In this document: in pieces, positions 1 to 8,605 of the stretch
How positions within the stretch are numbered: position 1 is the stretch's first letter
How the letters are laid out: every line of letters starts with the position of its first letter
From: Vibrio sp. HI00D65
GTDB taxonomy: Bacteria > Pseudomonadota > Gammaproteobacteria > Enterobacterales > Vibrionaceae
Length of the DNA: 64,000 nt
Assembly: GCF_001635455.1 (NCBI RefSeq)
Contig: NZ_LWEH01000608.1
Location: forward strand, 124,001-188,000
Reading direction: 5' to 3'
Translations under genes and position numbers: made by a program
The notes under the pieces: model-generated
Seen by the model: the letters and a program-made list of their open reading frames with translations, nothing else
The model's database searches: none
What the model was told of the DNA's origin: nothing

Positions 1-593
1 GCATCTAATGATTCGGGATTGGAAAGCTCAAGCGCGACCTGATGAACCAACTTCATGTTCTCAACAAACAGTTCACGTAGCTTTATCTCATCTAAGTATT
101 GAGCTTCACGTGTGTCTCTATGTTTGATTTCTAGCGCAGCGTTCTTCTCTGCTCGAATGCACTGCCAACGGGCTGCAGCCAACTGAAGTACATCAAGGTC
201 TTGATCAAAAGTCTGGTTTATCTGCTCTGTACAACAATTTTGAACAATTAAATAAGTTCTTGAGGCAGGCGCATTGTCGAGCATCATGATGAATGACTCG
301 CCACCACGTACCTTCATGTGTTCCCACTTGCAGCTGTTGATAGCCATAGGCAAAACCCCGTCCGCGGTATCAAACTGGGCAATCCAAGGCCAAAATGTAG
401 CAGGATAGTTAGCCAATGGAGAAAGTTCGCCGTGAGAGAATAGCGGTAATGCGTCGCTCTCTGACGTCGGCTCAGCAAATATTCCTATCCCCTTGGGGGC
501 TAACACGTTAACCAGATAGTCAAAAAGAGACTCAGCCAACAGACGATGGTCGCGTGTCGCAGATATTTGTTTTGCAAAGGCTTTAACAGGCAC
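1..593 (-). CDS. N-terminal part of a probable GAF/GGDEF-type signalling protein (runs off the left edge)
   Basis: An open minus-strand frame of about 197 codons runs off the left edge. I place the start at a GTG (593-591) because GGAAGG lies five bases upstream and the frame holds no ATG between the upstream TAA and that GTG. There is no signal peptide and no membrane segment. The first 130 residues match nothing I can name. Near residue 180, after a helical stretch, comes LVHQVALELSNPESLD, which resembles the helix opening GAF domains in many diguanylate cyclases. In V. cholerae the gene after the chromosome-2 pst operon is, from memory, the diguanylate cyclase cdgA, so this may be its counterpart. 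The catalytic part lies outside the window, so that is inference. It is separated from pstB by a terminator and so is probably transcribed on its own. Confidence 0.5.
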   Translation of the reverse strand, partial: MPVKAFAKQISATRDHRLLAESLFDYLVNVLAPKGIGIFAEPTSESDALPLFSHGELSPLANYPATFWPWIAQFDTADGVLPMAINSCKWEHMKVRGGESFIMMLDNAPASRTYLIVQNCCTEQINQTFDQDLDVLQLAAARWQCIRAEKNAALEIKHRDTREAQYLDEIKLRELFVENMKLVHQVALELSNPESLD

Positions 594-928
594 AGCTTCC
601 TTCCATTGGCGATTAAGAATAAAGCAAAAATACAGAAGCCTTGATATGCAATCAATGTAACTAAAAATGAGATGTTAAGCGGGTCGCAGTTTCACCCTTA
701 ACATTATCACAAGCATGAGAAGGACGACAAAAATGGGATTCTCTGCCCAAAATCACATCGACATTGGGTCTTTTTAGACACATAAAAAAGCCCCACCTAA
801 AGTGGGGCAAAACTTCCATCGCTTATAGTTATAGTGATAATTCTGTCGTTCTATTCGATTATCTAACCTGCGTTTCAGTTAGTGTGTAAAAGTATCTAAT
901 CGCTTAAATACCACACGTAAATCGTCGA
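594..928. other. Intergenic region between pstB and the left-edge gene
   Basis: It holds the pst terminator (784-808) and, left of that, about 190 bases that should carry the promoter of the left-edge gene. I see no convincing -35/-10 pair, operator or small ORF. Confidence 0.5.
784..808 (-). terminator. Intrinsic terminator of the pst operon
   Basis: GCCCCAC (790-796) pairs with GTGGGGC (802-808) around a five-base loop. On the minus strand the stem is followed by six T (789-784). It lies about 120 bases past the pstB stop. Confidence 0.85.
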
Positions 929-1678
929 TTAACCAAAGTCACCGTTTACGTAACCTTTAGTGCGATCATCTTTTGGCTCACTGAAGATAACGCTGGTTTC
1001 GTTATGCTCTACAAGCTCTCCCATTAGGAAGAAAGCAGTGCGGTCTGAGATACGACGCGCTTGCTGCATTGAGTGCGTTACGATAACGATAGTGAAGTCT
1101 TTCTTCAGATCTTCCATCAATTCTTCAATCTTGTGTGTCGCGATTGGGTCTAGAGCCGATGTTGGTTCATCCATCAGGATTACATCTGGTTCCATTGCAA
1201 TGGTACGTGCGATGCATAGACGCTGTTGCTGACCACCCGACAAACCAAATGCGTGCGCTTTAAGACGGTCTTTTACTTCATCCCACAGTGCTGCACTGCG
1301 TAGAGAGCGCTCAACTACTTCATCGATGTGCTTTTTATCTTTGATACCTTGAGCACGCAGGCCGTATGCCACGTTCTCGTAGATGCTCATTGGGAACGGG
1401 TTTGGCTTTTGGAATACCATGCCTACACGGATACGTAGGTCAGCTACATCGATATTGCCGTAGATGTCCGTGCCATCCATATCCAACTTACCTTTGATAG
1501 TAACGCCTTCAATTAGGTCATTCATTCGGTTCAAACAACGCAATAGTGTTGATTTACCACAGCCAGACGGGCCAATAAGAGCAGTCACCTGACGAGTTGG
1601 AATTGGCAGGTTGATAGATTTAAGCGCTTGGTTGTCGCCGTAAAACAGATCTAGGTTCTCAATATCAAATTTGTTCAT
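929..1678 (-). CDS. pstB: Phosphate ABC transporter ATP-binding protein PstB
   Basis: This is the cytoplasmic ATPase of the high-affinity phosphate importer PstSCAB. The 249-residue protein has Walker A GPSGCGKST (36-44), a Q-loop in VGMVFQKPNPFPMSIYENV, the ABC signature LSGGQQQRLCIAR, Walker B VILMDEPTSALD and the switch His in IVIVTHSMQQA. The length and the FPMSIYENV segment are typical of PstB. It is the last gene of pstS-pstC-pstA-pstB, 92 bases after pstA, and is followed by a terminator. No phoU follows, unlike the E. coli operon. Control by PhoB through the promoter upstream of pstS is expected. Confidence 0.97.
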   Translation of the reverse strand: MNKFDIENLDLFYGDNQALKSINLPIPTRQVTALIGPSGCGKSTLLRCLNRMNDLIEGVTIKGKLDMDGTDIYGNIDVADLRIRVGMVFQKPNPFPMSIYENVAYGLRAQGIKDKKHIDEVVERSLRSAALWDEVKDRLKAHAFGLSGGQQQRLCIARTIAMEPDVILMDEPTSALDPIATHKIEELMEDLKKDFTIVIVTHSMQQARRISDRTAFFLMGELVEHNETSVIFSEPKDDRTKGYVNGDFG

Positions 1679-1770
1679 GTTCGTAATCTCTAAATTCTTA
1701 AATTCGTGTCTAACTTGATGCTTTCTTTATCACGGGGCTCTCTTTATTGTTGAGCCAGTAGCTAGTGAGC

Positions 1771-2643
1771 TTAGTAAGTTGCCGTGTTGAAGCGTCTCGC
1801 AATCAGTTTTGTAACCATGTTGATAAAGAGAACCAATACGATTAGGACTGTCGCCGTACCGTAGGCTTGGTTCCACTCATCGATAGTAAATAGCTCTGTT
1901 GTCAGCTTATATAAGTGAACCGTTAGTGTACGGCCAGAATCGAATACCGACTCAGGAACTCGTGCCACCATACCTGCTGTTAAGAACACAGGTGCTGATT
2001 CACCAATGACACGACCAATACTAAGAATGACCGAAGTTAAGATACCTGGCATTGCGCTCGGTAAAATCAAACGCCAGATAGTGTAGATTTTTGAAGCGCC
2101 AAGGCCGTATGAGCCTTCACGGTAAGTTTGTGGTACTGCCATCAATGCTTCTTCTGTAGTACGAATGATTACGGGAAGAATCAGGATACTTAGCGTTAGT
2201 GCGCCCGACAGAATCGAGAAACCAAGACCAAGAATCGATACAAAGAAGGTCATACCGAATAGACCGAAGATAATCGACGGAATACCCGCAAGAGACTCAG
2301 TACAGAATCGAATCGCTTTAACCAGTCGGCTACCAACTTTCGCATATTCAGTTAGGTAGATTGCCGTCATGATGCCCAGTGGTGCTGCAACGGCAATCGA
2401 TGCAATTACCATATAGATCGTGGCGATGATCATTGGAAAAATGCCACGTTCTTCACCAGTACGAGTGTAATCGTCAGTGATGAAGTTCCAATCTACGTAT
2501 TGCAGACCGTTCGATAGGATGTACCAAATAATCCAGAATAAGAAACCAACAGTGACTGCTGCTGCCGCCCAGATAAAACCTTTTAGGATGTTATCTTTAG
2601 TTTGACGGGCTTGTTTTAGTTTTACGAGATCCATATTACTCAT
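1771..2643 (-). CDS. pstA: Phosphate ABC transporter permease PstA
   Basis: This inner-membrane permease subunit pairs with PstC to form the phosphate channel. The 290 residues contain about six hydrophobic segments, the first at roughly 24-46. The EAA loop that contacts PstB reads EALMAVPQTYREGSYGLGASKIYTIWR, with GASK-x2-TI conserved. It lies six bases after pstC. A second possible start, Met4, is equally close to the G-rich stretch GCGGGGATGAG, so the first three residues are uncertain. The GES(A/G)P segment near residue 215 is typical of Pst permeases. Confidence 0.96.
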   Translation of the reverse strand: MSNMDLVKLKQARQTKDNILKGFIWAAAAVTVGFLFWIIWYILSNGLQYVDWNFITDDYTRTGEERGIFPMIIATIYMVIASIAVAAPLGIMTAIYLTEYAKVGSRLVKAIRFCTESLAGIPSIIFGLFGMTFFVSILGLGFSILSGALTLSILILPVIIRTTEEALMAVPQTYREGSYGLGASKIYTIWRLILPSAMPGILTSVILSIGRVIGESAPVFLTAGMVARVPESVFDSGRTLTVHLYKLTTELFTIDEWNQAYGTATVLIVLVLFINMVTKLIARRFNTATY

Positions 2644-2649
2644 CCCCGC

Positions 2650-3579
2650 TTACTTCGATTTTTCACGGTTAAGATAAAGTAGAGCACCATTTAACATCAT
2701 GATGAACACTAGAAGTACAACACCGGTTGCGTAGAGTGCATTTGCGTGAACGCCACTTGCGTAAGACATCTCAATCGCAATGTTCGCTGTTAGTGTACGA
2801 GCCGAGTCCAAAATACCTTCTGGCATTGCTGGAGCGTTACCCATCACCATGATGATTGCCATGGTTTCACCAAGTGCACGACCGATACCTAGAATCACAC
2901 CAGTCATAATGCCAGAACGAGCGGCCGGAACGAGCAGCTTAAAAATCGTGTAGATTTTAGAAGCACCCAGTGCAAGTGAACCTTCTTTATAAGTGCGTGG
3001 CACTGCACGAATCGAAGTTTCAGAAACCGTAATAACGGTAGGAAGAATCATAATACCCAGAACGATGATACCTGCCAGGATGGTGTTACCCGCTGGTACA
3101 GAGAAAATGTTCTGAATCATTGGAACGATAATTACCAGACCAAAGAAGCCGTATACTACCGACGGGATACCCGCTAGAAGTTCAACTGCTGGACGAATAA
3201 TATCTGCAAGACGCTTAGGAGCAATCTCGGCAATAAAAATAGCGGTTAATACACCTACTGGTACACCAACAACTACAGCGCCTAGTGTTGACACAATCGA
3301 TGCAACAATCATGGTTGCAACACCGAATAGAGCTGGAGGTAACCAGTCAACACCCAAAACGATGCCAGAAACACCAGCCTCTTGGAATGCAGGGATACTC
3401 TCTGCAACGATAAAGTAAGCGATAACGGCTAGTGATACGATGCCGATTACAGCACTCGACAAGAACAAGCCGTGAAAGATTCTTTCTTTCCAGTCAACGC
3501 GCTTTTTTGTACGCAGACTCGGCTTATTGATTTGAGTTGCTTCAGTATTCATAAGCTTTTCACTATGTGCGATGGTCAT
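2650..3579 (-). CDS. pstC: Phosphate ABC transporter permease PstC
   Basis: This is the second inner-membrane permease subunit of the phosphate importer. The 309 residues begin with a basic cytoplasmic tail of about 35 residues, followed by six hydrophobic segments. The EAA-type loop reads IRAVPRTYKEGSLALGASKIYTIFK, and GRALGETMAIIMVMGN is the PstC counterpart of the Gly-Glu segment in PstA. ATG at 3579 has a weak ribosome site. Met10 is an alternative start (LMNTEATQ), and either leaves the membrane domain intact. A strong hairpin separates it from pstS. Confidence 0.95.
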   Translation of the reverse strand: MTIAHSEKLMNTEATQINKPSLRTKKRVDWKERIFHGLFLSSAVIGIVSLAVIAYFIVAESIPAFQEAGVSGIVLGVDWLPPALFGVATMIVASIVSTLGAVVVGVPVGVLTAIFIAEIAPKRLADIIRPAVELLAGIPSVVYGFFGLVIIVPMIQNIFSVPAGNTILAGIIVLGIMILPTVITVSETSIRAVPRTYKEGSLALGASKIYTIFKLLVPAARSGIMTGVILGIGRALGETMAIIMVMGNAPAMPEGILDSARTLTANIAIEMSYASGVHANALYATGVVLLVFIMMLNGALLYLNREKSK

Positions 3580-3641
3580 ATATAAAATCTCAAACTTTGT
3601 GGCTCAAAAAGAGCTCTAAATAGCCAAAGTTGAAAGAAAAG

Positions 3642-3665
3642 GCTCAGCCTAAAGTCAGGCTGAGC
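3642..3665 (-). terminator. Hairpin between pstS and pstC (probable partial terminator)
   Basis: GCTCAGCCT (3642-3650) pairs perfectly with AGGCTGAGC (3657-3665), giving a nine-base stem with a six-base loop. Read on the minus strand it is followed by CTTTTCTTTC, an interrupted T tract. It would let most transcripts stop after pstS or protect the pstS mRNA 3' end, giving more binding protein than permease, as is common in ABC operons. Confidence 0.65.
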
Positions 3666-3691
3666 AATAATTAAGAGTGAGCCAGTTAAGA

Positions 3692-4513
3692 TTAGTTAAC
3701 TGTGATGTAACCTTTCTTACCAGCGATAGCTTGAGCTTCGTCTGAAACCATCCAGTCCAAAAACTTTTGAGTTTCAGCTGTAGGAGCGCCAGACTTGTAT
3801 AGCACTAGGAAAGGACGAGCAACTTTATAAGAACCGCTCTTAACATTAGCCACTGTCGCAGCTGCACCATCGATAGTTAGAGGATGTACAGATTCGTCAA
3901 CCGTACCCAAAGAGATAAAGCCGATTGCGTATGGGTTGCTTGCTACAGAAACTTTAAGTGCGCCGTTGCCGTTCGCAACTTGTGCACGCTGAGAGATAGC
4001 CGATACTTTCTTATCACCAATTTTCTTCTTAAGCTTCATGATGTCCTCGAATGCACCACGTGTACCAGATGCAGTATCACGAGTGATTGCTACGATTGGC
4101 TTGTCTGCGCCACCCACATCTTTCCAGTTAGTGATATCGCCTTTGTAGATTGAAGTGATTTGCTCAGAAGTAAGAGCAGATACTTCATTATTTGGGTTTA
4201 CAACAACTGCGATACCGTCACGAGCGATAACTAGCTCTTTCAGGTCAGCTGTTTTTTCTTCTGCTTTCAGTTCACGAGAAGAGATACCTAGGTCAGCACT
4301 TCCATTTTTTGCTGCTTTGATACCTGCAGAAGAACCTGGAGCTTGAATCTCGATGAACACTGGTTCACCTTTATTCATGAAGGTTTCTGCAAAAACTTCA
4401 ACCAGTGGAGAAGCACTGTTAGAGCCAACTACAGAGATAGTTTCGTTAGCTGAAGCTGTATTCACTGTTAGAGCGCCTAGAAGTGCGATTGCACCGATAA
4501 CTGTCTTTTTCAT
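3692..4513 (-). CDS. pstS: Periplasmic phosphate-binding protein PstS
   Basis: This is the periplasmic receptor that hands phosphate to PstCAB. The 273 residues start with a signal peptide (MKKTVIGAIALLGALTVNTASA, cleavage after ASA-NE). Phosphate-contact segments are recognisable: VGSNSAS (about 30), GSSAGIKAAKNG (about 60) and TRDTASGTRGAFE (about 146), the TSGT/R-type loop of the family. ATG at 4513 is preferred over the adjacent in-frame GTG because AAAGGA is better spaced. It is the first gene of the operon and reads away from the chemotaxis receptor gene. The short PstS form, lacking the C-terminal extension of E. coli PstS, is common in Vibrio. Confidence 0.95.
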   Translation of the reverse strand: MKKTVIGAIALLGALTVNTASANETISVVGSNSASPLVEVFAETFMNKGEPVFIEIQAPGSSAGIKAAKNGSADLGISSRELKAEEKTADLKELVIARDGIAVVVNPNNEVSALTSEQITSIYKGDITNWKDVGGADKPIVAITRDTASGTRGAFEDIMKLKKKIGDKKVSAISQRAQVANGNGALKVSVASNPYAIGFISLGTVDESVHPLTIDGAAATVANVKSGSYKVARPFLVLYKSGAPTAETQKFLDWMVSDEAQAIAGKKGYITVN

Positions 4514-4977
4514 CACAAATTTCCTTTCGTGGCGTTATTGCCGTAATGTTGTGTTTGCTTGAACGGTGCCCACTTTAGAATCCGAATGTGACAGTTGTGT
4601 TTCACTAAATTGAAGCCTATATGACAACTGCAACTTATTTTCTTGTTCTATGCTTATTTAGATGCCTTCAAAGTAATACATTTGCTTGTTCTATAAGCAC
4701 TAAGTATTAATGCCTACCAAATGAAAACAACACGCGTAATTAACCATCTCGGCTCATATTTACATAGGACATGGGCAACTCCCCCCCTTATTGTCCTTAT
4801 TTTTACAAAGGTAAATAAGCTCAGTCGGAACAATTAATAATCAAAACCTATCAAATAACCATCAATATATAAATCAAATCCATTACTGATTGAATTGTCA
4901 TTCTCAGAAGTTAGAATTACCCACTAATAACAATAATAACAATTGCTTCTGCTCATTTATTCAAAGAGGGACATTAC
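4514..4977. promoter_or_regulatory. Divergent promoter region, pstS (minus) and chemotaxis receptor (plus)
   Basis: These 464 AT-rich bases separate two divergent starts. The only motif I can support is the phased TGTCAT/TGTCAC pair at 4588-4627. An oligo-C run (CCCCCCC near 4784) and a degenerate CAATAA repeat just before the receptor gene are present but unexplained. Confidence 0.5.
4588..4627 (-). promoter_or_regulatory. Candidate Pho box (PhoB site) of the pst operon
   Basis: On the minus strand TTGTCAT (4627-4621) and CTGTCAC (4594-4588) match the PhoB half-site CTGTCAT in six and six of seven positions. They start exactly 33 bases apart, three 11-base PhoB repeats. The two intermediate half-sites are poor. 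The position, about 75-115 bases upstream of the pstS start, suits an activator. Confidence 0.5.
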
Positions 4978-6621
4978 ATGCGCCAACTTCTCAGTGGCTT
5001 ATCTATAAAAATACAAATACTAATACCTGTTCTCTTTTCCGTCGTTTTGCTTTTGGCGGGGGTTATTATCGGTGGTGACAAACTAGAAAATGCCTTTAAA
5101 AAGGTATCTATCGCAACAGACCGACTGATCCTACATAAAGAGGAACTCAGCGAAATCGTCGACAACAGCTACGGTATGCGCATCAAAGCGATCTACAGCT
5201 TGTTCAATGCAGATGATGTGAAAACCTTGGTTCAAACTCTTGATGAGAAGCGTGACCTGAACACTCGTCTGTTGAACTCCTTAAATACTGTGCCGGGGAT
5301 GCAAGGCGAAGTAGCAGCGATGAGTAAGGCGATGAATCACTATGTCGACTTTTCTCGTACAACAATGCTTCCTTTATTAAAGGCAAAACATGGTAATTCA
5401 GCTCTGTCTTCTGACTTCGATGTACGCTACCAATTGGCCATTGACCAATACCGTCATGCAGGCAACGAGATGGTACAAGCCATCAGTACCCTATCTAAAA
5501 AACTCAACTTACTTGCGACACAAGAAGTAGACATCAATGGTCAGCAACACACCAATACACTGGATTCGGCAACAGTAGCACTGTTAATTATCCTTTCAGT
5601 CGCACTAGGCATCAGCTGGATACTCGCAAGCATCATTGTTAAACCAATAAGCAATATTCAAGCAACCATGCGTGAAGTAGCCAAAGGTAACTTGTTAGTT
5701 AAAGCAGAAGAGTACGGCGATAACGAAATCTCTCGCCTAGCAAAAGACGTTAACCAATCGGTAGACCAACTGCGTGACACCGTAAGTTCACTTTCTCGCA
5801 TCAGTATTGAAGTCGCTTCAGCTTCCACAGAGCTAGCAGCAGTAATGACGCAATCAAGCGTGAACTCAGATCAAGAGAAGCAAGAAGTTGAGCAAGTTGC
5901 TTCTGCAGTGAATCAACTGGAGAGCACTGCTTCTCACGTTAACGAAAATGCCGTTCAAGCAGATTCGTCGTCTAAGCAAGCTGATGAGATGGCAACGCAC
6001 AGCATGAGTCTGTTCAACGAAAGCAACAAAGCCAATGAGCAAATGGCGATTCAACTTAGCGAAGCAGCGAATGTTGTCGGCACACTGAAAGAACACTCAG
6101 AACAGATTGGTAAAGTAATTGAAGTGATTCAAAGCATCTCTGAACAAACTAATCTACTTGCGCTTAACGCGGCCATTGAAGCGGCGCGTGCGGGAGAAAG
6201 CGGTCGTGGTTTCGCGGTGGTTGCCGATGAAGTTCGAATGCTAGCGGCACGTACTCAAGACTCAACCAAAGAGATCCAAACCATTATCGAAGGTTTGCAA
6301 ATTCAATCTGGCAACGCCAATGAAAGTATGAGCAACTCGCTGGCTATGCTAGAACAAAACCAAGCGCTTGCTAATGAAGTGAGTATCGCCCTTTCTGGTA
6401 TCGCTAACTCGGTAACGGACATGACGGAGATTAACACTCAAGTAGCCTCTGCAGCCGAAGAGCAAAGCCAAGTGACGTCAGACATCAACCGCAATATCTC
6501 AAACATCTACAGCTTAGTAAGCCAGAACGTAACCGGCATTACCCAAGCTGCTGCTGCCAGCCATGAGTTGTCTAATCTTGCAGAGCAACAGAAGCAACAG
6601 TTGGGTTACTTCAAGGTGTAA
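4978..6621 (+). CDS. Methyl-accepting chemotaxis protein
   Basis: This is a transmembrane chemoreceptor that signals through CheW/CheA. The 547 residues contain a first membrane segment (about 16-33), a periplasmic sensor of about 165 residues, a second membrane segment (about 198-222), a HAMP domain (KPISNIQATMREVAKGNL onward), and a signalling coiled coil. The conserved hairpin tip is about residues 389-425 (EQTNLLALNAAIEAARAGE, then GRGFAVVADEVR). There is no C-terminal NWETF-like pentapeptide. AGAGGGA precedes the ATG. Its place divergent from pstS suggests a link with phosphate sensing, but the sensor domain gives no direct evidence for the ligand. Confidence 0.95.
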   Translation: MRQLLSGLSIKIQILIPVLFSVVLLLAGVIIGGDKLENAFKKVSIATDRLILHKEELSEIVDNSYGMRIKAIYSLFNADDVKTLVQTLDEKRDLNTRLLNSLNTVPGMQGEVAAMSKAMNHYVDFSRTTMLPLLKAKHGNSALSSDFDVRYQLAIDQYRHAGNEMVQAISTLSKKLNLLATQEVDINGQQHTNTLDSATVALLIILSVALGISWILASIIVKPISNIQATMREVAKGNLLVKAEEYGDNEISRLAKDVNQSVDQLRDTVSSLSRISIEVASASTELAAVMTQSSVNSDQEKQEVEQVASAVNQLESTASHVNENAVQADSSSKQADEMATHSMSLFNESNKANEQMAIQLSEAANVVGTLKEHSEQIGKVIEVIQSISEQTNLLALNAAIEAARAGESGRGFAVVADEVRMLAARTQDSTKEIQTIIEGLQIQSGNANESMSNSLAMLEQNQALANEVSIALSGIANSVTDMTEINTQVASAAEEQSQVTSDINRNISNIYSLVSQNVTGITQAAAASHELSNLAEQQKQQLGYFKV

Positions 6622-6672
6622 AGTTTAAGATTGAATATTCGATCTTATAGTCAAAGCACCCCACCTAATAAC

Positions 6673-6702
6673 AAAAAGCCAGTCACTCGTGACTGGCTTT
6701 TC
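6673..6702. terminator. Bidirectional terminator between chemoreceptor and lipase-chaperone genes
   Basis: GCCAGTCA (6678-6685) pairs with TGACTGGC (6690-6697). Five A precede the stem and four T follow it, so it can end transcripts from both converging genes. Confidence 0.85.
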
Positions 6703-6733
6703 ACTAATAAACTCTTTCGTTGAACAAACTTCG

Positions 6734-7627
6734 TTACTCAAGCTCTGCATCCCAAATTCGTTCTATCGCTTCGACTCTTCTGATCTGCTTTGAAGGAAAA
6801 TGGGCAACTCTGAGCTTCGCGATTGTCTTTTGTCGTTCGGCTTGTGATAGCACTGTGTCGTCTAGGATATCTTTTCGTTCTGCTAAGTAAATCTCCAAAG
6901 CACCTTCAAAATCCGCTCTTTGCTGGTCAAGTATTTCAAGCCTTTGCGCTGCTTCATCACCCACCAGCTCATTTCGCTTCAAGTATTTCTCTTGCTGGTC
7001 AAGCCCTTCAGAGTTGGATAATTGTTGAAGCAAAACCTGATTCTTGTGACTCGTTTGAACATAATCGGCTTGCTCAGAGATTAAAGAGTCTAACCGTTGT
7101 TGGTACTCCAACTCATTCAACCCTTCTTGCTTCAATCGAAGCTTTTCTAGAGCAATTTCCCTCATTTGGTTATCGTGAGTAAATAAAATACTTATCTCGC
7201 TCGGGCTAAAAAACTGAGCCTGAAGATCGAGTAAGGCTAGGTTTAAGCGTTGTAGATCATCGACAGAGATCGAGGAGGGGTCGAACTGAACGTCCAATGA
7301 CGTCAATGCCGACTTGTAATTAAGATATTTGGTAAACAAGACCTCGTCGACAATCGCACCCTGTGAATGAGCATGATGTTGTGCAACGTTGCTACGAATA
7401 TCTTCAAGGGTTAGCTCTGTTTGTCCAGAGACAAAGTAGTCCATAGTGTCTTTGGCCGATGCACTATCAATATCAGTATCTTGTTGAGAGCTCACTTTCA
7501 ACGAGGAGATACTTTGTTTGTCACCACTTGGGTTTAAGCCCTCTTCCACTGGAAATAACAAAAAGACCGCCGCTACACTCATCAGGGCTATCGTGGTTAT
7601 CGAAAAAATGGCGGCCTTAATCATCAT
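6734..7627 (-). CDS. lifO: Lipase-specific foldase (lipase chaperone), LifO/LipB family
   Basis: This is an inner-membrane-anchored periplasmic chaperone that folds the neighbouring lipase before type II secretion. The 297 residues have one N-terminal membrane anchor (about 5-24), a variable linker, then a largely helical, Gln/Glu-rich domain. The foldase motif, usually RxxFDY(F/C)LSA, appears as KDTMDYFVSGQTELTLEDI. The DY-F core is kept while the leading Arg and Phe are changed, as in some Vibrio foldases. AAGGAAA precedes ATG at 7627. It starts 36 bases after the lipase stop, the usual lipase-foldase operon order. Confidence 0.93.
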   Translation of the reverse strand: MMIKAAIFSITTIALMSVAAVFLLFPVEEGLNPSGDKQSISSLKVSSQQDTDIDSASAKDTMDYFVSGQTELTLEDIRSNVAQHHAHSQGAIVDEVLFTKYLNYKSALTSLDVQFDPSSISVDDLQRLNLALLDLQAQFFSPSEISILFTHDNQMREIALEKLRLKQEGLNELEYQQRLDSLISEQADYVQTSHKNQVLLQQLSNSEGLDQQEKYLKRNELVGDEAAQRLEILDQQRADFEGALEIYLAERKDILDDTVLSQAERQKTIAKLRVAHFPSKQIRRVEAIERIWDAELE

Positions 7628-7663
7628 ATTTTCCTTATGGTGTTAATGAATCTTCAAAACAGT

Positions 7664-8605
7664 CTACAAGCCTGCCAACTTCAATCGGTTAGCGTGCTGG
7701 CGATACAACGTCACCGGATCAGTCTCAAACAAATGATGGATGCCCAGCAAACCGTTGATCTCATCCAGATGGTTCATTTTGTAATCATCGCCAATCACTT
7801 TACCTAGGTGAGCACTACAGGCTCCAACAAGCCCATCATTTGGCTCGTTGAACGCTAAACCTAGCACTGTCATCGCCGCATCGGTTGGGTCCAGAAGGTT
7901 GGTAAAAGTGGAAGACCCTGTCCATGAGTAGTAATAAACACCGTTGCTGGCTTGCCACTCACCATCACCGCACGCAGAGGTTGGAACCCCTTCAGGATAA
8001 AACTGGTTGAAAGCAAGAGAGCCTTCTGTGGTCAGCGCTTCTAATGATGCCAAGCCATCTTGTTCCAGATCAGAACCACCGGAAAGTAGATTGATGAGTG
8101 TCGTCAAACCACCAGCCAACTTAACTGCTATCCCTTCTGAAACTGACCCCTCAGGTACCGTTCCACGGACTAAATCCGCCACTTTTGAACCTTTATGAAC
8201 GCCACCAATACTCGTTACCGATGCGACAAGGTCTGGCCTCACTGAGGCCACATACCGCGCTGTGGGGCCACCATGACTATGCCCGACAATGTTGACCTTA
8301 TTTGCTCCTGTTGCTGCTAGAAGTGTTTCGACTTGAGCCAGTAACTGCTCTCCCCTAACTTCTGAGCTATTCGTCGCTGATACCTGCGCAACATATACGC
8401 TCGCGCCATCTTTGGTTAAGGATTCAGGCACTCCGTAGAAGTAATCCACACCAGCTAAAGTATCGAACCCAAATAAGCCATGCACTAACACAATGGGATA
8501 TTTGGTTTCAGTGTATCCACTGACTTCTAACGCCGATGCGCTCGTTCCTGCATAGACCCCCATACTCGATAGGCAGGCGATTGTCCAAATTAATATCTTT
8601 TTCAA
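7664..8605 (-). CDS. Secreted triacylglycerol lipase, bacterial lipase family I
   Basis: This is an extracellular lipase of the Pseudomonas/Vibrio foldase-dependent type. I use a TTG start at 8605 (AAGGAGAG upstream) because it opens a classic signal peptide (KKILIWTIACLSSMGVYAG, cleavage near ASA-LEV). The longer frame to 8719 adds 38 unlikely residues. The mature enzyme has the oxyanion segment VLVHGLFGFD, nucleophile Ser110 in GHSHGG, the Asp in NEPNDGLVGACSAHLG and the His in YKMNHLDEING. Cys in SACGDG and GACSAH probably form the family's disulphide. At 313 residues it has normal length. Its partner foldase is directly downstream. Confidence 0.93.
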   Translation of the reverse strand: MKKILIWTIACLSSMGVYAGTSASALEVSGYTETKYPIVLVHGLFGFDTLAGVDYFYGVPESLTKDGASVYVAQVSATNSSEVRGEQLLAQVETLLAATGANKVNIVGHSHGGPTARYVASVRPDLVASVTSIGGVHKGSKVADLVRGTVPEGSVSEGIAVKLAGGLTTLINLLSGGSDLEQDGLASLEALTTEGSLAFNQFYPEGVPTSACGDGEWQASNGVYYYSWTGSSTFTNLLDPTDAAMTVLGLAFNEPNDGLVGACSAHLGKVIGDDYKMNHLDEINGLLGIHHLFETDPVTLYRQHANRLKLAGL

